DNA from: Cyrtodaria siliqua
Lineage: Eukaryota; Mollusca; Bivalvia; Adapedonta; Hiatellidae
Direction of reading: 5' to 3'
NCBI GenBank assembly: GCA_037043455.1
Contig: JAWPHD010003280.1
Location: 1-64,000, forward strand
Length of the DNA: 64,000 bases
Positions within the stretch are counted from its first letter, which is position 1; each line of letters begins with the position of its first letter. Under the pieces are notes generated by a model. That model made no database searches. It worked only from the letters and a program-made list of their open reading frames with translations, and was not told the DNA's origin. Shown piece by piece: positions 1 through 10,183 of the stretch. Made by a program: the position numbers and the translations under genes.

Positions 1-145
1 GAACAAAACCATTAGAAATTTTGGCACCTAACCTGCCTATCGTAGCATCTGGAAATGTTTTCAAGACCACACCTTCAATGTGTTGAATATCTTTGACAAT
101 GGAATCACCCACGATCACCACTTTTCTGCATTCTGTAAGTGACAT
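1..145 (-). CDS. SGNH (GDS-type) hydrolase ORF of the Ngaro element, N-terminal part
   Basis: An ATG at 145 on the minus strand opens a frame of 48 codons that is still open at the window edge. Residues 9-18 read VVIVGDSIVK, which fits block I of SGNH/GDSL hydrolases with the catalytic serine in GDS; a following FPDATIGRL segment fits the usual spacing after block I in the hydrolases carried by retroelements. It starts about 215 bp after the recombinase stop, in the same direction. Known: Ngaro elements of several animals carry such an ORF, whose function is not settled (esterase/acetylhydrolase activity has been proposed). Only a partial protein is visible, so the Asp-His part of the active site cannot be checked. 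It is the one ORF of the element with no visible break. Confidence 0.62.
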   Translation of the reverse strand, partial: MSLTECRKVVIVGDSIVKDIQHIEGVVLKTFPDATIGRLGAKISNGFV

Positions 146-360
146 ATAAAACCCTTAAAACACCATTTTAATAACATTGTAACAACAATCTAAAAAATAA
201 ACAATTTATCAATTCTTAGTTTTAAAACTATATATATATATATATCTGTAATGATATCATAGTTCAGTAATTTAACCTATTTATATTACTGACCATTACC
301 TCGTCATAAACTTGTCTTTATTCTCGTGTCCTCCCAAAGCTACATATACCTTTAAAGTGT
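146..360. other. Intergenic spacer of the Ngaro element with a TA microsatellite
   Basis: AT-rich spacer between the recombinase stop and the hydrolase ATG. It contains a run of about nine TA dinucleotides near 229-246. On the minus strand a pyrimidine-rich stretch followed by AG lies upstream of the hydrolase ATG and could be a splice acceptor, which would explain expression of a downstream ORF; this is speculative. Confidence 0.4.
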
Positions 361-1344
361 TTATGGTTTTTCCTTAATACTGGCAATTATCTCTTCAGTA
401 ACCCCCACTTTATCTTCTATGGTCATACATAAATATTTTTTATAAGCATCTGAACACCAATCTCCCATTAACTGAATCTTATCTGCTGAAATCTTTGAAC
501 GAAATGCCAAAGTAGCAAACCCTCTTCTGAAAGAATGAGAAGAAAACATTTCTGGGTTTAATCCAATTAAACAGATGGATTGCTTTAACTTTGAAATTGA
601 TTATAAGTGAGAGCTTCACCATTTTTAAAAACAAATAGGGGAGATTCTTCTGATGCAGGGATTTTCTTGCACATTTTGACATTTACCTTAACAGGACATT
701 AACTCCGATTTATCAATCTTAACAAGAGGAGTCTGCAAGAGTCGCTCCCCTTTTTTAATAGTTTTTGTCCAAATCATTGTAACCAGAAGTCCGTTTTCTG
801 TATTGCCAACACTCTTTCTTAATAAGAATTTGTTCTCTATTAAATTCAATTTGGTTGTTGGCACTAAATTTGACTTTCTGGCCATTAGAAAAAAGGCAAA
901 CAAAAATAAACACCACAATACATAGTTTTCAGATTTAGAAAAATCAAGTATTTTATAATTTTTTGCGATATCTCTGGAGTCATTGGTTCCGCCTGCCTTA
1001 AGCGATATGGTTTTAACTTAGCCATACCCTTTAATGACAAATTTAATAAAAATGTATTAACTTGATCCCCTGCATAACCTAGCAATAAGTGCATTGTTTA
1101 ATTCCACTTACCGGTAGATATTTTTTTATTGAATCTGTTGACTTAAAAATTGAGAATATAGTTGTAAAGTTTCTGTGGAAGCTGGTAAATATTGAAAATG
1201 GAAATGTACACAAAACAATAAAAATGATTCCCACTGTATTCTTAAATTCTTTTTTGATCCGTAAGCATATGCAGCTTTGTTGGACTCCCTGAGATCTCCT
1301 TTCAACTCCCCAAGTTGTATATCTGAAAAATAAATATTCACCAC
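361..1344 (-). pseudogene. Tyrosine recombinase (YR) of the Ngaro element, frameshifted
   Basis: Recombinase expected to integrate the circular cDNA. The N-terminal SAM-like part is read at about 1126-1344 (motif YGSKKNLRIQWESFLLFC). The catalytic part follows in three other reading segments: 885-1094, 688-918 (FFLMARKSNLV, the first catalytic Arg) and 361-680 (HSFRRG for the HxxR box near 525-545, then GDWCSDAYKKYL with the nucleophilic Tyr near 431-448). All three hallmark positions R, HxxR and Y survive, but at least three frameshifts separate the segments, so no active protein can be made. The N-terminus overlaps the end of RNase H by a few bases, as is common in this order. The stop at 361 is preceded by a lysine-rich end. 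Confidence 0.85.
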
Positions 1345-2985
1345 TCATTTGCCGGATCAAATAATTTAGCTTGTACAATAAACTCTGTTAATGTATAATG
1401 TCTTGTTAATTCATGAAAAATTAGTTCATGTGAGCTGTTAAACTCCCATCTGGATAGGTGGTCTGCTATTCTATTATTTTTCCCTTCCAGATGTTTAGCC
1501 CTTAACTGATATTCACCAGTTGCTGCCAAATAACTAATTTCTCTCAGACAGTCTTGCAAATTTTCTCGCCACGCTCGACCTGAATTAATAACTTGACAAA
1601 CTGCTTCGTTGCCACAATAAATCAATATCCGTTTACCTTTAAACTGATTATCTCATATTTTTAAGCAAATAATTATTGCTAAAATTTCTAGAACTGCTAT
1701 ATTAAGTTCCTTAGCCTGCAATACAGCTGGAAATTTGGTATGAAAATAAGATCCATTCCAGAATCCGCCACAACCTTCTAAGCAAGAATCAGATGAAAAT
1801 AATTCATCCGGATCTGACCAGTTTTCATACTCTAACAGTGAAACTCCATTATATACAGGTAAAAATCTATTCCACCATCTCAAATCTTTCCTGACCGACT
1901 CAGGAATTGCATGTTCCATTTTGTCTACCATATACCTCTTAACCAATATATACCTCTTAACCAATTTATCAATCTATTAGTAAAAACACGACTTGGTTTT
2001 ACACAAGCTGCTACAAAATTTAATTTTCCCAAAATAGACTGAACTTGTTTTAATGTAGCCACTTCTTTATCTAACCAATACCTAACCAACAATAAAATTT
2101 CAGTTAAACGATCGGGTGTCACCTCCATTGTCATTGTTAATGAGTTAAATAAAACTCCCAAAAATATCATAATTTCCGAAGGAGGACAAGCTTTATCCTC
2201 AGATTCCTCTATCCCACACTTTTCTAACACTTTTTCCAGACACAAATAAGAAAACATTGCGTTCTCTCTATTTTCTGCACCGACAAAATCATCTAAATAA
2301 TTTAAAATTGCAATACCCATTTGAAACATTATAAATGCTATGGCATTAGTAACCCTTTGGCATATTGCCACTGCACTTCTTAAACCCATTGACAATACAG
2401 TGTCACAAAAAATATGCTTTTTGCAAATGAATGCTACTTAATTATAATCAGATGAACAAATACTAATCTTCCTTAAATCTTCCTTAAATAATAAACATGC
2501 TTGATCTTTTGCCTTAATTAATTCAACAAAATCATCAATTTTTGGAAAAACTAAATCTACCTTATACATCTTTCTCAATGTAATCATTCACTGCGTTGTT
2601 TTTTGGATGACTAAGATCTAAAATAACACGTCGTTCTGTCGTATCCCTTTTTGGTACAGAGTTTAAGGGAGAAATCTTTATAACGCTTGTAAATGGGTTT
2701 TTACTAAATGGCCCAAGAATTGCATCGTTTGAACTTTCTTTTGCAAAATAAAGATCCAGTTCATTCTCATACTATTCCGCTCCTTTGTAATTTGTGTATT
2801 TCCATAATTCTTTTTTTTCAGATACTAACATACTTCCCGTCTTATAACCAATTGGGAAACCATATTCTAAAAAGTCACAAACAATAATATCCTTATAATC
2901 TCTTAACATTAACCTCATACAATCAGTATTAATTACTTTTTTTGACAGGTATTCTGAAACCTTCGAAATTGTATTTGTTTGATTT
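1338..2985 (-). pseudogene. Reverse transcriptase-RNase H (pol) of the Ngaro element, degenerate
   Basis: N-terminal part at about 2985-2780 shows FLEYGFPIGYKTG and a KGA motif typical of DIRS-order pol proteins just before the polymerase fold. Fingers motifs VPKRDTTERRVILDLSHPKN are at about 2660-2600. The region with the first catalytic Asp (near LLFKEDLRK) is decayed and contains a stop. The palm motif YLDDF lies at about 2288-2299, followed by FLGVLFN. RNase H is read at 1653-1964 (SSDSCLEGCGGFW) and 1338-1625 (HLEGKNNRIADHLSRW). Breaks: in-frame stops near 2776 and 2435, a frameshift near 2570, an 18-bp tandem duplication at about 1929-1964 with a change of frame, and another change before 1625. 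The frame ends at 1338 next to the recombinase. Confidence 0.85.
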
Positions 2986-5900
2986 TTAGCTCTACTGGCC
3001 AAGGGCCAGCAGAGCTTATGGGATGGTGTGTTGTCCCTCTTCCGTCGTCCGTCCTCCGTCGTCCGTCCGTCCGTTAACTTTTCTTCAAACGACTTCTCCT
3101 CAGAAACCGCTTGGCTAATTTTGACCAAACTTCACATGGATGATCCTTAGATGAATGCTTTTTAGATTTGTTAAAATTAGGTCAGCGCTACATCCAAGAT
3201 GGCTGCCATTACCATATATGTTCGAAACCTTAAAAAATCTTCTTCTCCAGAACCGCTGGACAGATTTCAACAGTTTTTCTTTTAAAATGATCGCCAATGC
3301 CTAGACTATCAAGTTTATTCAAATAAAGTCCCGGGGTCAAAAATGGCCGTGCCCCGGGGGTCCAAAGTTTGTATATTGAGGTTTTGCATGTTTTTCATAT
3401 AGACATATAGGAAAAAACTTTAAAAAAATCTTCTTCTCTGAAACCAGCTTATGGTCCTCTACTAAGTTTGTTCAAATGGTGACCCTGGGGTCAAATTTGT
3501 CCCCCCACGGGGGTCACAGTTTTACATAGACTTATATAGGATTTTGTTTTAAAAATCTTCTTCTCGGAAACTACAAGAGCCAGAGGTTTGATATTTTGCA
3601 TTTACTATAAGCTTATGATCCTTTACCAAGTTTGTTCAAATGGTGACCCTGGGGTCACATTTGGCCCCGCCCCAAGGGTCACATGTTTTACATAGACATG
3701 TATAGGGAAAAACTTAAAAAATCTTCTTCTCTGAAACTGCAAGAGCCAGAGGTTTAATATTTTGCTGTTGCTATAAGCTTATGGTCCTTTACCAATTTTG
3801 TTCAAATGGTGACCCTGGGGTCACATCTGGCCCCGTCCTGGGGGTCACAGTTTTACATAAATGCTTGTATAGGGAAAAACTGAAAAAAATCTTCTTCTCT
3901 GGAACTGCAAGAGCCAGAGGTTTAATATTTTGCAATTGCTATAAGCTTATGGTCTTCTACCAAGTTTGTTCAAATGGTGACCCATTGGTCACATTTGACC
4001 CCACCCTGGGGGTCAGAGTTTTACTTAGGCTTGTATAGGCAAAAACTGAAAAAAATCTTATTCTCTGGAACCACATGGCACAGAGCTCTCATGTATTACA
4101 TGTAGCATCAGCTGATGGTCCTCTACCAAGTTTGTTCAAATGGTGACCCTGGTGTCAGATTTGGACGCGCCCCGGATGTAACAGTTTTTAATATTTTTTT
4201 AATATTTTTTTTTTTTTTAATTGTTTCAAATTTTTATTTATTTATTTATTTATTTTTTTTATTTCTTTTATTGATTTTTTTTTTTTTAATTGATTTGAAT
4301 TTTTTTTAAATTATTTTTTTTCATTATCTTTTTAATTACTTACTTTTTAATTTCTTGTCGGCGCTACTCATCCTAAATGCCTTGTTGTATTAATACGAAA
4401 CTTGGCAGGAAGCATCGGTAAGATGTCTAGTTGTGCATCACGCTTTTTTTCCAGTTCGCTGATTTTTGACGGAGTTATGGCCCTTTGACATTTTTTAGCT
4501 CTACTGATCAGAGATAAGCAGAGCTTATGCCGTGGTGCGGCGTCCGTCGTCCGTCTGTCCGTCTGTCTGTCCGTTAACTTTTATTTGTAGCGACAACTCC
4601 TCTGAAACTACAGGATGGATATTCATGAAACTTTACAGAAATGTTGCCCATAAAGTCTAGTTGATCCTAGCAAAAATTCATGTTGATGTGAAATCCAAGA
4701 TGGCCGCCAAAGCTAAAAATAGAGTTTTAAAATACAAGTTTGTAGCGACTACTTCTTGAAAACTATAAGTGATATTGATATGGGACTTTTTCTAAAATGA
4801 TCAGCATGACATGATGTTGATCCTTGTCAAAAATCGTTTTGATTCAACGTTAAACATGGCTGCCAGCGGCCATCTTTGTTTACATAGAGTTATATAGTAA
4901 AAACTTGTAGCGACTACTCCTCTGAAACTACTTGACGGATTGTCATGAAACTTTACAGGAATGTTGCTCTTGATATCTAATTGATCCTAGCAAAATTTCA
5001 GAACTGCCAGAAATTCAAGATGGCTGTCACAGCTAAAAATAGATTTTTAAAAAATAAGTTTGTAGCGACTACTTCTTGAAAACTATAAGTGATATTGATA
5101 TGGGACTTTTTCTAAAATGATCAGCATGACATGATGTTGATCCTTGTGGAAAATTATTTTGATTCGACGTTAAACATGGCTGCCAGTGGCCATCTTTGGT
5201 TACATAGAGTTATATAGTAAAAACTTGTAGCGACTACTCCTCTGAAACTACTTGACGGATGTTCATGAAACTTCACAGGAATGTTGCTCTTGATGTCTAG
5301 TTGATCCTAGAAAAATTTCAGGTCGGCCGGAAATTCAAGATGGCCGCCACAGCTAAAAATAGATTTAAAATAAATAAGTTTGTAGCGACTACTTCTTCAA
5401 AACTATAAGAGATATTGATATGGGACTTTTTCTAAAATGATCAGTATGACATGATGTTGGTCCTTGTCGAAAATCGTTTTGATTTGACGTTAAACATGGC
5501 TACCAGCGGCCATCTTTGTTTACATAGAGTTATATAATGAAAACTTGTAGCGACTTCTCCTCTGAAACTACTTGACGGATTTTCATGAAACTTCACAGGA
5601 ATGTTGCTCTTAATGTCTAATTGATCCTAGCAAAATTTCAGGTCGGCCGGAAATTCAAGATGGCCGCCACGGTAAAAAATAGATTTTCAAAAAACAAGTG
5701 TGTAGCGACTACTTCCTGAAATCAAAGTCAAACAGTAGAGCTTCAAGGTCATTGACCTCTTTTTATTTTAAATTTCTTGTCGGCGATACTCCTCTTAAAC
5801 GGCTTGTTGGATTTCTATGAAATTTGGCAGAAGCCTCAGTATGATGTCTAGTTGTGCAAAGCGCGGTATATCAATGAAATCTTGGACAATTTCGAAAACC

Positions 5901-6072
5901 AGCTAGGTCTTGTTAGTACAGAGTTATGGCCCTTGATTTGTTGAAAAATGCTATATTGTATTTTCCTTTGTTAAACTTATAGGAGAAGAGAGCTATATCT
6001 AGCTATATCTATCTAAATCTATAAGAGCTGTTTTAGCCAGTAGAGCGTCCACAGGCCCTCTTTGGCCTCTTG
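2986..6072 (+). mobile_element. Helentron-like non-autonomous element, B ends with C-type core, inserted in pol
   Basis: Starts TTAGCTCTACTGGCC, whose stem pairs with GGCCAGCAGAGCT just after, then a GTCC/GTCG-rich microsatellite (3030-3075). Cores (3075-4180) are family C type: repeated 'GTGACCCTGGGGTCA' and 'GTCACAGTTTTACATAGAC' modules. The 3' end has GCCAGTAGAGCGTCC, a hairpin AGGCCCTCTTTGGCCT and CTCTTG at 6067-6072. The ends are therefore family B and the interior family C, that is, a chimera. A T/A-rich low-complexity tract fills about 4190-4340. A second element (4495-5762) sits inside. It interrupts the N-terminal part of the Ngaro pol gene. Confidence 0.78.
4495..5762 (+). mobile_element. 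Helentron-like element, family A, nested
   Basis: Head TTAGCTCTACTGATC with its hairpin partner (slightly altered, GATAAGCAGAGCT), GTCCGTCTGTC microsatellite, then alternating core monomers starting TGTAGCGACTACTCC and TGTAGCGACTACTTC, together about 320 bp per dimer. Tail CAGTAGAGCTTCAAGGTCATTGACCTC. The final G of CTCTTG is replaced by T. Removing it restores a sequence like that at 31129-31150, which supports simple insertion between Ts. Confidence 0.8.
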
Positions 6073-6386
6073 TTTGACAATTTCATGTAAACGTACTTTG
6101 TCTAAAATCTGTGCTGTTGTATTTATCTTTATCATATGACATATTTTACATGCGCTTACAGTATTTGTTAAATGTTTGGCAGTTTCTACAATAACTGACT
6201 GCGAATTTTCTCTTTTAATTTTATTTTATTACTGTAATTCTCTGTAACGCTACACGTTTTTCCCACATTTATGTTTTTACTACTTTTGATATCCATGTTT
6301 TCAATTGCGTATTGACTGAATTTTGGTAGAAATATATTAATTAGTTCTTTATTCTTATTATTTATTTCCAAAATATCTTTTGTAAG
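6073..6386 (-). pseudogene. Start of the Ngaro pol ORF, poorly conserved
   Basis: Between the gag stop and the inserted element the minus strand has an open stretch at 6371-6186 (residues including ENMDIKSSKNINVGKT) and then lysine-rich, unconserved codons down to 6073. By position this is the N-terminal extension of pol ahead of the conserved block that resumes at 2985. I see no recognisable domain. The exact frame across the insertion is uncertain because a stop lies at about 6186. Confidence 0.5.
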
Positions 6387-7020
6387 TCAAACCTGAGCAT
6401 AAGGGCATGCGGAAGAGCTTTCCGGATGTTCCAACTTTTTGAATCTTTCTACCAACAGGCGGCACAAATGTGGTGCGCATATCTCATACGCCTCTTTACA
6501 ACGATCGTATGGCTACTTTTATGCTCACATTTGTTCCTTTGATATGGTGAACAAAACCACAACTTAACACCCCCAGATTGTTCGTCTTGCCTTTTGGTTT
6601 TAACCTCATATTTTTTGAATTTTTGAGAGCCATAGCTATTACTACTACTAATGCGTGGCATTTCTTTGGCCTGTTGTTTATGAATTATAGGTAGTTCAAG
6701 ATATTGAAAATCATCTTTCCATGTTTTCTTCCCTAATTCAACCTCTCTTAGAACTGCCGCATAAAAAGCTTTCAAAGCAGAAAACTCATATGTAGTACTG
6801 AGATACATGATCTTTTTCAGGATTTCCAACCTTTCGCAACGTTCTTCTGTTTTTGTTTTGCTATCAGAAATTATTTCCAATTCCCCCGCAACAAACAAAT
6901 TTAAATCTAGGTTTTCGAAAGTAACCTTTTTACTTACAAACTCATATCTTAGATGAGCCTGTGGGTATCCCTGTCTTCTCAGTACTTCATCTGAAGCTTT
7001 CGCTTTAATTCCTGATTTTT
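6387..7020 (-). pseudogene. Gag-like protein of the Ngaro element, C-terminal part
   Basis: An open frame from the insertion point at 7020 down to 6449 carries a helical-looking region and then LWFCSPYQRNKCEHKSSH followed by HICAACW, the cysteine/histidine pattern usual at the C-terminus of DIRS/Ngaro gag proteins (nucleic-acid binding is presumed). A TAG follows directly after ACW, where the family usually has Leu. A one-base shift a few codons later gives LEHPESSSACPYAQV and a TGA at 6387-6389, which looks like the true end. So the C-terminus holds one nonsense change and one frameshift. Upstream the frame continues without a break to 7020, and the same three codons (KSG) resume at about 9800 beyond the SINE, so the frame was intact before the insertions. 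Confidence 0.8.
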
Positions 7021-9145
7021 AGCTCTACTGATCAGAGATCAGCAGAGCTTATGCCGTGGTGCGGCGTCCGTCTGTCTGTCTGTCTGTCTGTCCGTCCGTC
7101 CGTTAACTTTTATTTGTAGCGACTACTCCTCTGAAACTACTGGATGGATATTCATGAAACTTTACAGAAATGTTGCCCATGAAGTCTAGTTGATCCTAGC
7201 AAAAATTCATGTTGATGCGAAATCCAAGATGGCCGCCAAAGCTAAAAATAGATTTTTAAAATACAAGTTTGTAGCGACTACTTCTTGAAAACTATAAGTG
7301 ATATTGATATGGGACTTTTTCTAAAATGATCAGCATGACATGATGTTGATCCTTGTCAAAATTTATTTCGATGCGACTTTAAACATGGCCGCTAGCGGCC
7401 ATCTTTGTTTACATAGATTTATATAGTAAAAACTTGTAGCGACTACTCCACTGAAACTACTGGATGGATATTCATGAAACTTTACAGAAATGTTGCCCAT
7501 GAAGTCTAGTTGATCCTAGCAAAAATTCATGTTGATGCAAAATCCAAGATGGCCACCAAAGCTAAAAATAGATTTTTAAAATACAAGTTTGTAGCGACTA
7601 CTGCTTGAAAACTATAAGTGATATTGATATGGGACTTTTTCTAAAATGATCAGCATGACATAATGTTGGTCCTTGTCAAAAATCGTTTTGATTCGACGTT
7701 AAACATGGCTGCCAGTGGCCATCTTTGTTTACATAGAGTTATATAGTAAAAACTTGTAGCGACTACTCCTCTGAAACTACTTGACGGATGTCCATGAAAC
7801 TTCACAGGAATGTTGCTCTTGATGTCTAGTTGATCCTAGAAAAATTTCAGGCTGGCCGGAAATTCAAGATGGCCGCCACGGCTAAAAATAGATTTAAAAT
7901 AAATAAATTTGTAGCGACTACTTCTTGAAAACTGTAAGTGATATTGATATGGGACGTTTTCTAAAATGATCAGCATGACATGATGTTGATCCTTGTCGAA
8001 ATTTATTTCGATGCGACTTTAAACATGGCCACTAGCGGCCATCTTTGTTTACATAGATTTATATAGTAAAAACTTGTAGCGACTACTCCTCTGAAACTAC
8101 TGGATGGATATTCATGAAACTTTACAGAAATGTTGCCCATGAAGTCTAGTTGATCCTAGCAAAAATTCATTTTGATGCAAAATCGAAGATGGCCACCAAA
8201 GCTAAAAATAGATTTTTAAAATACAAGTTTGTAGCGACTACTCCTTGAAATCTATAAGTGATATTGATATGGGACTTTTTCTAAAATGATCAGCATGACA
8301 TGATGTTGGTCCTTGTTAAAAATCGTTTTGATTCGACGTTAAACATGGCTGCCAGTGGCCATCTTTGTTTACATAGAGTTATATAATAAAAACTTGTAGC
8401 GACTACTCCTCTAAAACTACTTGGCGGATTTTCATGAAACTTTACAGGAATGTTGCTCTTGATGTCCAATTGATCGTAGCAAAATTTCAAGGCGGCCAGA
8501 AATTCAAGGTGGCCGCCACAGCTAAAAATAGATTTTTAAAAAATAAGTTTGTAGCGACTACTTCTTGAAAACTATAAGTGATATTGATATGGGACTTTTT
8601 CTAAAATGATCAGCATGACATTATGTTGATCCTAGTCAAACATTATTTTGATTTGACGTTAAACATGGCTGCCAGTGGCCATCTTTGTTTACATAAGAGT
8701 TTGTATAGAAAAAATGTGTAGTGACTACTCCTCTGAAACTACTAGACGGATTTTCATGAAACTTCACAGGAATGTTGCTCTTGATGTCTAGTTGATCCTA
8801 GCACAATTTCAGGTCGGCTGGGAATTCAAGATGGCCACCACAGCTAAACATAGATTTTTAAAAACAAGTTTGTAGCGACTACTTCTTGAAAACTGTAAGT
8901 GATATTGATATGGGACTTTTTCTGAAATGATCAGCATGACAAGATGTTGATCCTTGTCAAAAATTATTTTGATTCGACATTAAACAAGGCTGCCAGTGGC
9001 CATCTTTGTTTACCTTAGAGTTATATAGTAAAAACTTCAACTTGTAGCGACTACTCCTCTGAAACTACTTGACAGTTTTTATGAAACTTCACTTCACCTA
9101 GCTATCAAAATCTATCAGTAGAGCTTCAAGGTCATTGACCTCTTG
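7019..9145 (+). mobile_element. Helentron-like element, family A, inserted in a SINE tail
   Basis: Head TTAGCTCTACTGATC paired with GATCAGCAGAGCT, (GTCT/GTCC)n at about 7064-7104, about six 320-bp core dimers (for example TGTAGCGACTACTCCTCTG recurs near 7755, 8075 and 8395), subterminal CAGTAGAGCT, hairpin AGGTCATTGACCT and CTCTTG end at 9145. It sits in the T-run between the left target duplication (7009-7020) and the T-rich tail of the SINE. Confidence 0.85.
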
Positions 9146-9795
9146 TTTTTTGTTTTTGTTTTTTTTTTGTGTTTTTTTTGCCCACCTTCTCAACCCCTTT
9201 TATCTGCTCCTTTCTTTCGCCTCCCCTCACTCCGTCTTCCGCCAGCTCTGCTGTAGTCCCTCCTACTAGATGGTGATCTGTTCTGACATACTTTCTGCTG
9301 AAGCCTCGCTGTATATTCCGTTTCTGCGACGACTCTCGCTGTTCACCCGCAGTTCACCTGATTTTTCTCTTATTCCTTCGGATTGTACTGTTTCTGGGAC
9401 ATTGCTGATATGTCTTCTGATATTGTCTATTGCTGTGAAACAGCCTCCCCCTAGTACTCAATGGTACTCCATTCAAGCTACTATGCCACTACTAGGCTAC
9501 TGGCCACTGCATACTTTAGACGCGCCATATGAAGAACCAACGAATTTCTGTCTACAGCTTCCCTTCTTTCAGTGAACGTTGGCCTAACATCGTCACAAGT
9601 CAGCAGTGAGGTACTAACTACTCATGAAGCAAATTTGAGGGCCGAGAAGGTGGATTTTTGCCGAATGGTAATGAATGATAAGCAATGAATAAATGAAAGA
9701 TGATAATTGGAGAGACCAGCATCCGGCGGGGTTTGAACCCACGACCTTCCGCTTGTGGGGCCCAGTGCTCTACCACTGGGCTATAGAGGCCTCAC
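9146..9795 (-). mobile_element. tRNA-headed SINE in the gag gene
   Basis: On the minus strand the element starts near 9795 with a tRNA-like segment (about 9795-9720): an A-box like TAGCCCAGTGGTAGAGC and a B-box GGGTTCAAACCC (9728-9740), the internal RNA polymerase III promoter. About 550 bp of unassigned body follows, ending in an A-rich tail (T-rich on + at 9146-9180). The target site TTCCTGATTTTT is present at 7009-7020 and again at 9796-9807, a 12-bp duplication that brackets the SINE plus the helentron-like element later lodged in its tail. At about 650 bp it is long for a SINE, so the body may include another fragment. The ORF at 9270-9575 shows no coding signs. Confidence 0.68.
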
Positions 9796-10183
9796 TTCCT
9801 GATTTTTTACTACGCCTAGACTTTTTCTTTTTCTTTTTACACAATGTTGTCGAGTCAGAGGAATGTGAAGAATCACTACTCAACTCAGATTTACTATCAC
9901 TACTACTGTCACTACTCTCACTATCATCGGTACTGCTGTCATTCCAGCTTAGAGCTTTCAATTCCTTTTTAACTGCTTTCTTTAATGACACATTCTTTCT
10001 TAAAGTTTTAATGTTAATGTCATCTTCACATTTGGTGCTTTTAGTGACCTTGGTCACTTTTAATTTGGGACTTTCTTCGGAGATTCTTAGTGTCGTGTAA
10101 CAAAGTCTTACCCTTGAGTTTCTGTACCTCGCCTTTTTTCTTTGCCACTGCTTTCCTCAACTCTTCCAGATTATTCTGTTTTT
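9796..10183 (-). pseudogene. Gag-like protein of the Ngaro element, middle part
   Basis: Minus-strand coding-like segment. From about 10183 to 10075 it reads NNLEELRKAVAKKKGEVQ and following, predicted coiled coil, then changes frame near 10070. From 10057 to 9796 it has a charged linker (KKAVKKELKALSW), a run of Ser and Asp (DSSTDDSESSDSSSDSKSE) and a lysine/arginine block (KKKKKKSRRSKKSG). Low-complexity acidic-serine and basic tracts are common in gag-like proteins of DIRS elements. The end at 9796 is the SINE target site, and the frame matches the one that resumes at 7020. The left flank of the large insertion (10182) cuts the coiled-coil region. Confidence 0.65.

Noticed and set aside
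22..2400. A retrovirus or LTR retrotransposon origin for the RT region
   Set aside because: A tyrosine recombinase with HxxR and Tyr follows RNase H and no protease or DDE integrase is seen, which indicates a DIRS-order element.
7064..7104. GTCC/GTCT runs as independent microsatellites
   Set aside because: They always sit at the same place after a 5' hairpin, so they are part of the elements and not separate loci.
9720..9795. Possible functional tRNA gene on the minus strand
   Set aside because: A and B boxes are present, but it lies at the head of a longer element with a target duplication and a T-rich (antisense A-rich) tail, so a SINE is the better explanation.
9693..10100. Plus-strand 135-codon frame
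   Set aside because: Antisense of the gag acidic-serine region and of the tRNA-like SINE head; it has no independent support.
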